Shown here one piece after another: positions 16,841 through 24,002 of a stretch of 64,000 nt of DNA. Every line of letters starts with the position of its first letter. Within the stretch, counting starts at the first letter, position 1. This DNA comes from Bacillota bacterium (lineage in GTDB: Bacteria; Bacillota; Clostridia; Tissierellales; Sedimentibacteraceae), in the NCBI GenBank assembly GCA_023386345.1, contig JAEWJT010000004.1:62001-126000 (forward strand), in the 5' to 3' direction. A model generated the notes under the pieces. That model made no database searches and was not told where the DNA came from. It worked only from the letters and a program-made list of their open reading frames with translations. The position numbers and the translations under genes were made by a program.

Positions 16841-17788
16841 TCATTTTACAGGGTTTGTGATCCATTCATCTTTTGTAACTACCAATTTACAGCCTTCAAA
16901 TTGAGAAATCGTTCCATCAGTATTTGGAAGAAAATTATTTGATATATTCGTCTCAAGCACTTTCATTCCAAGTTTATAAAGTGGCGCAAGTTTTTCATTA
17001 TCATGCAGAGCCCATTTTGCTTGTATCTGTTTCGCACCAAGTTCTAAAAAGGCATAATTATACAATGCTTTTAAGGCTTCGTAATCATATCCGAAATCTA
17101 AATATTTGTCATTTATAACATGTCCAATATCAAGTGATTGTTCATTATCCATAAAGTTAAAATTTATAAAGCAAACTACCTTTTTTAAACTTTTAACTTC
17201 AACTGCCCAAATTTGTTGTTCTGTTGCAAAGTATTTACATGCGTCTTTAATTCCATTTACATCTGTTGGCCAGGCATGGTCACAATTTGCAAAAGGTGAA
17301 TTTTCCTTTGATATAGCAATTTCTTGTAAGTCTTTCCAATCAGTCAGTTCAAACTTTCTTATAATAATTCGGTCTGTTTCAATTAGCATAATAGGTTTAT
17401 TTCCCATTTTGTATGTCCCTCCATATATTTGTACCTGAATAATTATTTTATAAAATTCATCACATTTACCAGTTTTTCGAGTTTCTGATGGTGATATGTC
17501 GTGAAACGAACGATATGCTCTAGTAAAACTTTCTGGCGATTCATATCCCAAGTCCAATGCTAAATCAATAATTTTAATGTCTGTATTTATTAGTTTGTGT
17601 GCTGCAATAGTCATTTTTCTATTGCGAATATACTCTGAAACAGGTATTCCACAAGTAATAGAAAACATCTGTTGAAATTTTGTCAAAGAACAGCAAGATA
17701 TTTTGCAAATCTCTTGATAATCAATTACAGAAGTCAAGTTATCCTCGATATAATTAATAGCCGTATTTAATCTTTCTATCCACTCCAT
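16841..17788 (-). CDS. AraC-type regulator fused to a GNAT acetyltransferase
   Basis: The 315-residue protein has two parts. Residues 1-115 form an AraC/XylS DNA-binding domain (two helix-turn-helices: 'ISCCSLTKFQQMF' and 'ALDLGYESPESFTRAYRSFH'). Residues 128-315 form a complete RimJ/RimL-like GNAT acetyltransferase that begins MGNKPIMLIETDRIIIRKF, as stand-alone GNAT enzymes do. The start is ATG 17788 (AAGGAAGG about 8 bases before), not the longer frame upstream. GGAGGG lies nine bases before the internal in-frame ATG 17407 (residue 128). The N-terminal part is paralogous to the regulator at 30250. Target promoter and acetyl acceptor are unknown. Confidence 0.88.
   Translation of the reverse strand: MEWIERLNTAINYIEDNLTSVIDYQEICKISCCSLTKFQQMFSITCGIPVSEYIRNRKMTIAAHKLINTDIKIIDLALDLGYESPESFTRAYRSFHDISPSETRKTGKCDEFYKIIIQVQIYGGTYKMGNKPIMLIETDRIIIRKFELTDWKDLQEIAISKENSPFANCDHAWPTDVNGIKDACKYFATEQQIWAVEVKSLKKVVCFINFNFMDNEQSLDIGHVINDKYLDFGYDYEALKALYNYAFLELGAKQIQAKWALHDNEKLAPLYKLGMKVLETNISNNFLPNTDGTISQFEGCKLVVTKDEWITNPVK
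17405..17422 (-). promoter_or_regulatory. Internal ribosome binding site and ATG at the AraC/GNAT junction
   Basis: On the minus strand GGAGGG (17422-17417) is followed after nine bases by the in-frame ATG 17407-17405. Starting there would give a free 188-residue GNAT enzyme. The matching internal start in the paralogue at 30631 is at the same residue (128) with the same spacing. Confidence 0.55.
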
Positions 17789-17816
17789 TTTTAACCTTCC
17801 TTTTTTTGATGACTTT

Positions 17817-17870
17817 AGTATAAAACAATAATAAAAAAAAATCCTTGCAATTTGCAAAATAAACTGCAAG
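17817..17870 (-). promoter_or_regulatory. AraC-GNAT promoter with inverted-repeat operator
   Basis: Read on the minus strand: CTTGCAG (17870-17864), 13 bases, TTGCAAG (17850-17844), 21 bases, then TATACT (17822-17817) as -10 box, 28 bases before the ATG. The right half-site falls at the -35 position. The geometry is identical to the promoter of the paralogue at 30178-30231. Confidence 0.7.
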
Positions 17871-17955
17871 GTTAATGAAAATACTAAACAGAAGAATAAT
17901 TTATTATATGATTAATTATAACAAATTTTATTGTTTATTACAAGAAAACAAACTT

Positions 17956-18717
17956 TCATTTGCTGCGAAACACTAAACCATTAGAGTTTATATCATCTAA
18001 ACCTAAGAGCTGGCTTACAGTAACAAATTTATATCCTTGTGCGAGCAGTTCTTCAACAACTAAGATTGTTGCTTCATATGTGAAATCAAATATATCATGT
18101 AGTAGAATTATAGAGCCATTATCAACATTGCTGATTATATGATCGGCAATATCTTTTGCATCCTTTTTTCTCCAATCCTCAGAATCTATGCTCCATAAGA
18201 CTATTGGTCTGTCTATAGTTTCTTTTATTTTATTGTTTACTTCTCCGTATGGAGTTCTGACAGAGCGTATGCTAAAGCCTGTAACTCTTTTTACGTAATT
18301 ATCAACATAATCGATTTGTTTTTTTATCTCACTATTTTTTAAATGAATAAATTGCTTGTGATTGTAACTGTGATTTCCAATCTCACAGCCTGTTTTAACC
18401 ATTTTTATTAAGATATCGTCATTGCCTTTTAAATTAATTCCCAAAACAAAAAATGTTGCTACAATGTTTTTAGACTCAAGATAATCCAATATTTTAGTAG
18501 TAAATTCCTTATTAGGTCCATCGTCAAAGGTTAAGGCTATAAGCTTATCATCATCTTTCACACTTACGTTAAAGGCTGGAAAAAACAAATCTTCTTCTAC
18601 AGGAGCGTTTAAGCTTGTTGCTATGGATAATGGGTTTATAAATATTGATAATAATATAAAAATCATAAAAAGGCATATAAAAAAAGCTATGAATTTTTTA
18701 TTGATAATATAAATCAT
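17956..18717 (-). CDS. Polysaccharide deacetylase (NodB domain), membrane-anchored
   Basis: The 253-residue protein has an N-terminal membrane or uncleaved signal segment (about 8-28) and a NodB domain. Family motifs are TFDDGPN (motif 1, catalytic base and metal Asp), HSYNH (motif 2, metal His), RTPYGE (motif 3), SIDSEDW and ILLHD. It would remove N-acetyl groups from a surface polysaccharide or peptidoglycan outside the membrane. GAGGT lies close (three bases) before ATG 18717, which is tighter than usual. It stands alone, without neighbouring wall genes. Confidence 0.9.
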   Translation of the reverse strand: MIYIINKKFIAFFICLFMIFILLSIFINPLSIATSLNAPVEEDLFFPAFNVSVKDDDKLIALTFDDGPNKEFTTKILDYLESKNIVATFFVLGINLKGNDDILIKMVKTGCEIGNHSYNHKQFIHLKNSEIKKQIDYVDNYVKRVTGFSIRSVRTPYGEVNNKIKETIDRPIVLWSIDSEDWRKKDAKDIADHIISNVDNGSIILLHDIFDFTYEATILVVEELLAQGYKFVTVSQLLGLDDINSNGLVFRSK

Positions 18718-18903
18718 ATGACCTCATATTTTAATATCTTATAGACAAAAAATAAAACTTTCAGTATAAAGTCTATAAATAATATAATTTAATTTTTTTA
18801 AGTTTCATTTATCATTATTATAAAATATGCTTGATGGACATATAAAATGTTTAAAAATTTATATGAAAAAAATTATAGTTAGTCAAGAATTATATGATGT
18901 TGA

Positions 18904-18929
18904 AAAGCGAATGCAGATGCACTCGCTTT
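18904..18929 (-). terminator. Terminator after the zinc-ribbon gene
   Basis: On the minus strand AAAGCGAGTGC pairs with GCATTCGCTTT (11 bp, one G-T pair, four-base loop) and ends in TTTT. It begins six bases after the stop of the minus-strand gene at 18935-19327. Confidence 0.8.
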
Positions 18930-18934
18930 CTTTG

Positions 18935-19327
18935 TTAGGTATTTTGGGTAAATTTTGTACTGCATTTTGGACATATTATATTAACTCTGCCCTTTCCTCT
19001 TGGTACACGAACTGTCTGCTTGCAATTTGGGCATTTAAAATATTTATAGGTCTTTAAACCCTTTATCATATTAAATTTACCTTTTATCCATCTTTCAATG
19101 GGGTTGTAGTATTTGAGAAATTTATTGTTTTCTTGTATTCTTCTATTAATATCTCTGGAAAACATCCTAAAAATACATAGAATTAGAGGTATATAAGATA
19201 TATACGCTATAATACCAAGTTTTGGGAATTTGGCAATTAAAGTTAATATTATAGAAGATACAAGTAATGCAATATTAAGCTTATCTGAGCCATACCTTCC
19301 CATCATAAAGTTTCTAAACCAGTTCAT
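18935..19327 (-). CDS. Small membrane protein with C-terminal zinc ribbon
   Basis: The 130-residue protein has two membrane segments (about 17-35 and 38-55), then a basic stretch, then a C-terminal zinc ribbon with CPNC and CPKC spaced about 18 residues apart. AAAGGAA precedes the ATG. Similar small proteins are common in Clostridia, but I know of no assigned function. It is flanked by its own terminator and a 5' dyad, so it is probably a single-gene unit. Confidence 0.8.
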   Translation of the reverse strand: MNWFRNFMMGRYGSDKLNIALLVSSIILTLIAKFPKLGIIAYISYIPLILCIFRMFSRDINRRIQENNKFLKYYNPIERWIKGKFNMIKGLKTYKYFKCPNCKQTVRVPRGKGRVNIICPKCSTKFTQNT

Positions 19328-19350
19328 TTTTAATAATATTCCTTTCTGAG

Positions 19351-19380
19351 AACTGTGAAAGATTTAAAGTTTTCACAGTT
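19351..19380 (-). other. Perfect 10-10-10 inverted repeat in the zinc-ribbon gene leader
   Basis: AACTGTGAAA (19351-19360) and TTTCACAGTT (19371-19380) are perfect complements separated by 10 bases. The repeat lies just upstream of the minus-strand zinc-ribbon gene. It could be a leader hairpin or a regulator site. The plus strand continues ATTTTAATT, so weak plus-strand termination is also possible. Confidence 0.5.
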
Positions 19381-19516
19381 ATTTTAATTGTATAATATTT
19401 TATAATTATTATATCATAGTCTCAATACTTGAGCCTTTTTAAATATTCTAATGATATTATATCATAAAACATTAAATTAATCTTTAATATTATTTTTTTA
19501 ATAAAAAAATATTCTA

Positions 19517-19545
19517 TTGACAAATACATAGAATAGTTATAAAAT
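19517..19545 (+). promoter_or_regulatory. Sigma-A promoter of the trpS T-box leader
   Basis: TTGACA (19517-19522), a 17-base spacer and TAAAAT (19540-19545) are a near-consensus housekeeping promoter, placed just upstream of the T-box leader. Confidence 0.8.
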
Positions 19546-19551
19546 TAAAAA

Positions 19552-19795
19552 AATGTTAAAACCGTTGATTAAGGATAGTAGGTATTATGATTATAATTAC
19601 AGAGAGCTGCGCGGGCTGAAATGCAGTATTATAACTTTTACTGAATGGGCTTATGAGGGCAACCCGAAAATAATAGTAGGCGTTGACGGATTTCCAAATC
19701 GTTATTTTGGAACGCATATGATAGTATGTGTTATTTGCTTATGGGTGGCAAAATAGAGTTTATATCTCTGTTCCTTTTGGGGCAGGGATTTTTTA
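19552..19795 (+). promoter_or_regulatory. Tryptophan T-box leader with terminator
   Basis: The leader has an AGAGAG-containing stem I, a TGG (Trp) triplet at 19646-19648 as likely specifier, and the T-box core GGGTGGCA (19743-19750), whose TGGC would pair with the GCCA end of tRNA-Trp. The terminator is TCTCTGTTCC (19765-19774) with GGGGCAGGGA (19779-19788) followed by six T. Uncharged tRNA-Trp should favour the antiterminator and turn trpS on. A 67-codon open frame lies over this region and is very probably not coding. Confidence 0.88.
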
Positions 19796-19814
19796 TTTAA
19801 GGAGGAAATTTAAA

Positions 19815-20795
19815 ATGAAAAGAATTTTAACAGGTGACAGAACTACGGGAAAATTACATTTGGGACATTATGTAGGAAGCTTGCAAAATAGGGTCAAATT
19901 GCAGAATGAATATGATACATTTATTATTTTAGCAGATATTCAAGCACTAACAACGCATTTTGAAAAGCCAGAACTTATAAAAGAAAGTATCTATGATGTT
20001 GCTATGGATAATTTATCTGTTGGCTTAGACCCTAACAAGATAACTATGTTTTTACAGTCAAAAATCACTTCAATCGCTGAATTAACTATTTTTTATTCTA
20101 TGGTTGTATCAGTTAATTCTCTTAGACATAATCCAACTATAAAAACAGAGGCGAAGCAATATGGCTATGATGATTTAACTTATGGATTTTTAGGATATCC
20201 AGTCAGTCAAGCCGCAGATATAACATTTTGCAATGCTGATTTAGTACCGGTAGGAGAAGATCAGATACCGCATTTAGAGGTAGCTAGAAAAATAGTAAGA
20301 AGAATAAATGACTTGTATGGCTCGAATATAAATGAACCTGAAATAATGCTAAGTAGCTGTCCAAGGCTTATGGGATTAGATGGCAATGCTAAAATGGGCA
20401 AAAGCTTAAACAATGCCATTTATTTATCCGATAGCGAGGATATAGTAAACGAAAAAGTTCGCCAAGCATTGACTGACAAAAACAGAGTAAGCATAAAGGA
20501 TAAAGGCAATCCTGATATTTGTGTTGTAGCTAAATATCATCAGATATTTAATAATAGTGAATACAACAATATCTGTGAAATGTGCAGAAGTGCAACTATT
20601 GGCTGTGTGGCTTGTAAAAAACAACTAAGCAAATCATTAAATGACTTGTTAAATCCATTTAGGGAAAAAAGAGCATATTATGAGGCTCATAGAGACTTAG
20701 TGAAAGAAATAATTGAAGCGGGCAGTAAAAAAGCAAATATTGAGGGCAACAAAACAGTTGAAATGCTTAAAAAGGCTATGAGTTTAAACATATAA
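19815..20795 (+). CDS. trpS: Tryptophanyl-tRNA synthetase
   Basis: TrpS charges tRNA-Trp. The 326-residue class I synthetase has the HIGH-type motif LHLGHYVG (about 14-21) and a KMSKS-type KMGKS near residue 195. 'GDQIPH'-like residues in the middle (EDQIPHLEVAR) are typical. I start at ATG 19815, where AAGGAGG lies about 7-8 bases upstream; an in-frame extension upstream runs through the T-box terminator and is not real. Regulation is by the T-box leader and a TTGACA promoter. A hairpin terminator follows. Confidence 0.96.
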   Translation: MKRILTGDRTTGKLHLGHYVGSLQNRVKLQNEYDTFIILADIQALTTHFEKPELIKESIYDVAMDNLSVGLDPNKITMFLQSKITSIAELTIFYSMVVSVNSLRHNPTIKTEAKQYGYDDLTYGFLGYPVSQAADITFCNADLVPVGEDQIPHLEVARKIVRRINDLYGSNINEPEIMLSSCPRLMGLDGNAKMGKSLNNAIYLSDSEDIVNEKVRQALTDKNRVSIKDKGNPDICVVAKYHQIFNNSEYNNICEMCRSATIGCVACKKQLSKSLNDLLNPFREKRAYYEAHRDLVKEIIEAGSKKANIEGNKTVEMLKKAMSLNI

Positions 20796-20831
20796 AATTA
20801 AAGGCTATATATTTAGAAGATATACGCATAA

Positions 20832-20880
20832 GTATAAAAAAGGCAACTGAGCAAAAAACCTGCAAAGTTGCCTATACTTT
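20832..20880 (+). terminator. trpS terminator
   Basis: AGGCAACT (20841-20848) and AGTTGCCT (20866-20873) form an 8-bp stem, flanked by GTATA and TATAC that may extend it, followed by CTTTT. Confidence 0.7.
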
Positions 20881-21030
20881 TGCAATAATTAAGATTATTT
20901 TTAATAGAGTGAAAAAATTATAACTAAAAGTAATGATTAATCTATCGGAATTTGCAACTCCATGAAATAATTCCCTCGTTTATATAGATTTTATTTAGTA
21001 AGTGCCGACGCATATTTATAAAAATTATGA

Positions 21031-21566
21031 TTATTTTGTACAATTCGTTTGTAGATTCGTTACAATCCAGCTATCAACTATACTTGCAGCTTGTGATACC
21101 AAGATTTTAGATGTGTCTAGCAAAGTTATGTGAGGTTTTGTATGGTCTGCATTTTCCTTTAACCAATCATTAAATTCGATAGAGCTATTTATCCAATTTT
21201 CATCAGTCACATCACGCTCAACTCTCATACGATGTTCAAGAACTTGTGTATCGCAAACAACTGCTAAATAATGAATATCGGTAAAAAACCTCTTTCCGGC
21301 TGATTTTCAAATTGTTCAGGCGTTGCACAACCACATAAAACAACCGGTTTTCCTATCTGTGCTATATTTGCGCATACTCTCATCCACAAACGGCGATATT
21401 CGCAATAATTATTTTCCGGAGTATTGTATACATTATTCCATAGTAAGTCACTCTCCATTACTATGTATTCTTTTTCTTTAAGAAATAATTCTTTACACAG
21501 GGATGATTTCCCAACACAGGAAGCTCCAGTAACAATAAATAGTTTTTGTTTTTTTGTAGGAAGCAT
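21031..21566 (-). pseudogene. P-loop kinase-like gene split by a -1 frameshift
   Basis: The 5' part (from 21566) encodes a small P-loop kinase-like protein with GASCVGKSS near residues 14-22. It shifts out of frame at TTTTTTA (minus strand, 21288-21282) and then stops after ten codons. Reading in the -1 frame from that point gives a continuous sequence (TDIHYLAVVCDTQVLEHR...) to the stop at 21031, about 178 residues in all, the expected size. The heptamer is T TTT TTA in the original frame, a canonical -1 slippery site. Either the gene is broken by loss of one T (real or a sequencing error), or it uses programmed frameshifting. Its ATG overlaps the stop of the upstream acetyltransferase. Confidence 0.7.
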
Positions 21567-22030
21567 TAATATCTCTCCTTATGCTTATCTAAATCTATTA
21601 TTCGTTGGCATTCTGTTTCTGTTTCGTTGTAAATCAAAAATCCAAGTGATTGATATATCTCTCCTGCAATAATATTTTCTTTTTTATGGTTGATATTGAT
21701 TTTGTTTACCATCAAACTATTGTTAAGGTAGTCAATCATTAAACGGATGGCTGGTTTTGCATACCCGTTTTTTTGATGATGCTGGTCAATCATGATAGGA
21801 TTGATATAGCCGGTAATGCCATCTTCATCGTACCCTCCTCCAATCAATCCAACATATTCATCTTCTGCCTTTATTGCGAAAAGCTCGCTCTTTTCCTCGT
21901 ATCGGCTGATACCTATCCAATACACGTTAGGAACTGAAAAGAATGCTTTCTGCTCATTACTGACGGATAAATCACATATTTTTAGCCAGTTGTCAACATT
22001 CAAGGCTTCCAATGTCACTTTTTTATTCAT
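21566..22030 (-). CDS. GNAT family acetyltransferase
   Basis: The 154-residue protein has the GNAT core: a beta4 stretch 'GYINPIMIDQHHQKNGYAKPAIRLMID', where the Q/R-x-x-G-x-A-type acetyl-CoA loop (QKNGYAKP) is recognisable, and a C-terminal 'AGEIYQSLGF' as in many GNATs. GGAGG precedes ATG 22030. Its stop overlaps the start of the frameshifted kinase gene by one base, so the two form a small coupled unit. The substrate is unknown. Confidence 0.82.
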   Translation of the reverse strand: MNKKVTLEALNVDNWLKICDLSVSNEQKAFFSVPNVYWIGISRYEEKSELFAIKAEDEYVGLIGGGYDEDGITGYINPIMIDQHHQKNGYAKPAIRLMIDYLNNSLMVNKININHKKENIIAGEIYQSLGFLIYNETETECQRIIDLDKHKERY

Positions 22031-22108
22031 AATAATCCTCCATGGTTTTGAAGATATAAAATATAGTCACTCCTCATTTGTTTTGCTTAGTAATATTAAT
22101 ATAACAAA

Positions 22109-22148
22109 ATTATTTTTAGTAGAACAAAAATATAAAACTAAAAATAAT
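22109..22148. terminator. AT-rich hairpin after the CPBP gene
   Basis: ATTATTTTTAGT (22109-22120) and ACTAAAAATAAT (22137-22148) are perfectly complementary over 12 bp with a 16-base loop. On the minus strand a T-rich tail (TTTTGTTAT) follows. It lies between the CPBP gene end and the acetyltransferase gene start. Confidence 0.45.
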
Positions 22149-22158
22149 GCTTGTACTA

Positions 22159-22872
22159 TTACATATTTTTCAATTGCTCAAATAATTCCGGAGATAGTGA
22201 AGTCATTAAAATTTGTGCAACTGTCGCTATATTTATAACAAAGTGTCCAAACATAAAAGGAACAGGGTTTCGGGTTTTGCGATAAAGATAGCACATTAGG
22301 ATTGTAAGTGGTAAGAAAGAAAGGAGACGATATACAATATATCTGCCATCAAATATCACAGGAATAAAACTGTGTTGCAAAGCATAGAAAAAGGCTGGGA
22401 GAAATATCGAAATCCATTTATGTTTGATTTGATTTACGCCTGCACCCAAGTATAAGCCATCTTCGGCTAAAGTTGTAGTAATTGGCAACAATATGAGATT
22501 TATTACAGCTAATGCAACAGGAATTGGCTGTATCATCATTACAGCCATATACGGAAATTTTCCATAGCATAAAAATCCCGCAAGGTACATGCCACCCATA
22601 CCAATTACAAGTGTAAGCAAAACCATTAGAATAACAGATTTTGCTTTTGTTTCTCCCTTTTTATATCCTATAAGTTCCTGATAAGTGATGCGGTTTTGTT
22701 TACATATAAAAAATAATATTGAAATTGTGGCAATATTAATAAATACAGCCACAGCAGACCACCATTTACTTAAATCATTTATGTCCGTCTATGTAATAAG
22801 AGATATGATAAAATATGTTATAATAAACATAACACATCTTATTGGCTGAAGCAATATAATACTTTTTTTCAT
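22159..22872 (-). pseudogene. CPBP-family membrane protein gene with an in-frame nonsense codon
   Basis: From ATG 22872 the frame reads MKKSIILLQPIRC..., meets TAG at codon 28 (22791-22789), and then continues in the same frame without a further stop to 22159 (237 codons in all). The part after the stop has several membrane segments and CPBP/Abi-like patches (AEDGLYLG, FFYALQHSF, GHFVIN), though the usual EExxxR is replaced by ED without the Arg. An internal GTG at 22752 lacks a good ribosome binding site. The simplest reading is a single-base nonsense change (TAT or TAC to TAG) inactivating the gene. A sequencing error is possible. Confidence 0.7.
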
Positions 22873-22945
22873 CAATATACCTACTTTCACCAAATATAAA
22901 TTTATTTTAGTTTTGTTCTAATACGCCTACAGAGCGAATGTTCAT

Positions 22946-23692
22946 TTAGCAATAAAGCTTTATATTTTCAATATTAATAGACTTTTCTTTGCTTGTATTT
23001 GTATAAATCTCTAACTGGTAATTATTATCTTTCACAAATTCTATTGATTGAGTAGAAGATAAGTTCACCTTCACAGATGTTTCATTCAATAAATTATCGG
23101 ATATTTTATCACCAAAAACAGCTTTAATCATCTTAAAATCATTGTTAGTAAATTGTCCTTTTATAACTATATTCTTAATTTCACTAATTCCATTATCTCT
23201 CGAATTAGGAACCATGTACTGATTCATAAAATCTCTCGCTTTTTCGTCTTTCATTTGCTGAAATCCTATTTGAAATTCAACTCCTTCAAAAAATGGAATA
23301 TAGCAATTTCTCCAAGGCATTCTTCTAGTTAACAAGTTAAAAAACCATTTAAACTCCAGCCAAAGTGGAGGAGTTACCTGTACATTCTTATTCTTTAGAG
23401 ACGAGTAAATCTCATCTATATCTTCTACATCTAACATTAAGCAAATCATTCCACGATGTCCGTGATTGTATTTTTTGGTCCATTCGGGAACCCATCCTCC
23501 GCCATTTGACTTTAAGATACGTACAAATTCAAAATACTCATTTCCTATCCATAAATTGGAAACCTTAAATCCTCTCGTACCCTTTCCCCACTTTGGTTCA
23601 TAAGGAAAGCCAGAGGCTCTAATATCATCAATAATACCTTTATCTGTCTGATATTTTTCATCAACATTTACTACAATATGGTCTAATTTCAT
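22946..23692 (-). CDS. VOC (glyoxalase-like) family protein
   Basis: The 248-residue protein begins MKLDHIVVNVDE, the usual start of a vicinal-oxygen-chelate domain with its first metal-ligand His, and contains 'FEFVRILKSNGGGWVPEW' and 'GHRGMICLMLDVEDIDEIY'. The C-terminal half is less conserved. The family includes glyoxalases, dioxygenases and resistance proteins, so no substrate can be named. ATG 23692 is preferred over an ATG seven codons upstream because GGGGGAG lies just before it. Confidence 0.78.
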   Translation of the reverse strand: MKLDHIVVNVDEKYQTDKGIIDDIRASGFPYEPKWGKGTRGFKVSNLWIGNEYFEFVRILKSNGGGWVPEWTKKYNHGHRGMICLMLDVEDIDEIYSSLKNKNVQVTPPLWLEFKWFFNLLTRRMPWRNCYIPFFEGVEFQIGFQQMKDEKARDFMNQYMVPNSRDNGISEIKNIVIKGQFTNNDFKMIKAVFGDKISDNLLNETSVKVNLSSTQSIEFVKDNNYQLEIYTNTSKEKSINIENIKLYC

Positions 23693-23907
23693 AATCTCCC
23701 CCAAATAATTCAATTATCGTGTATCAATATGTTATATAAATCTTTTCACTGAGCATAGCAATCAATAACTATGATTTTGAAATGTTTTACTCAGTAGTAT
23801 TAATATGAAAAGATTACCATAATAAAGATAAATATGCAACTGTGAAATTATTAAAAATATTATTTAATATATTTTGTAAAAGTAAAATGGTATTGTGTTT
23901 TAAATGA

Positions 23908-23941
23908 GAAACCGCTGCATAATAAAAAATGCAACGGTTCA
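23908..23941 (-). terminator. Hairpin after the serine hydrolase gene
   Basis: AACCGCTGCAT and ATGCAACGGTT pair over 11 bp with one mismatch and an 8-9 base loop. On the minus strand a weakly T-rich tail follows. It lies about 60 bases past the stop of the gene at 24003. Confidence 0.5.
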
Positions 23942-24002
23942 ATTCTAAGATTAGTTAGATTTTATTTTTAGATATTAAGGTAGCTTATGGAGTACATACT
24001 CG

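Noticed and set aside
18827..19057. 76-codon plus-strand frame near the zinc-ribbon gene
   Set aside because: It crosses the terminator and the 3' end of the minus-strand zinc-ribbon gene, and has no ribosome binding site or family resemblance.
19553..19756. 67-codon open frame upstream of trpS
   Set aside because: It lies across the Trp T-box leader (specifier TGG, T-box core, terminator just after) and has no ribosome binding site of its own, so it is read as untranslated leader.
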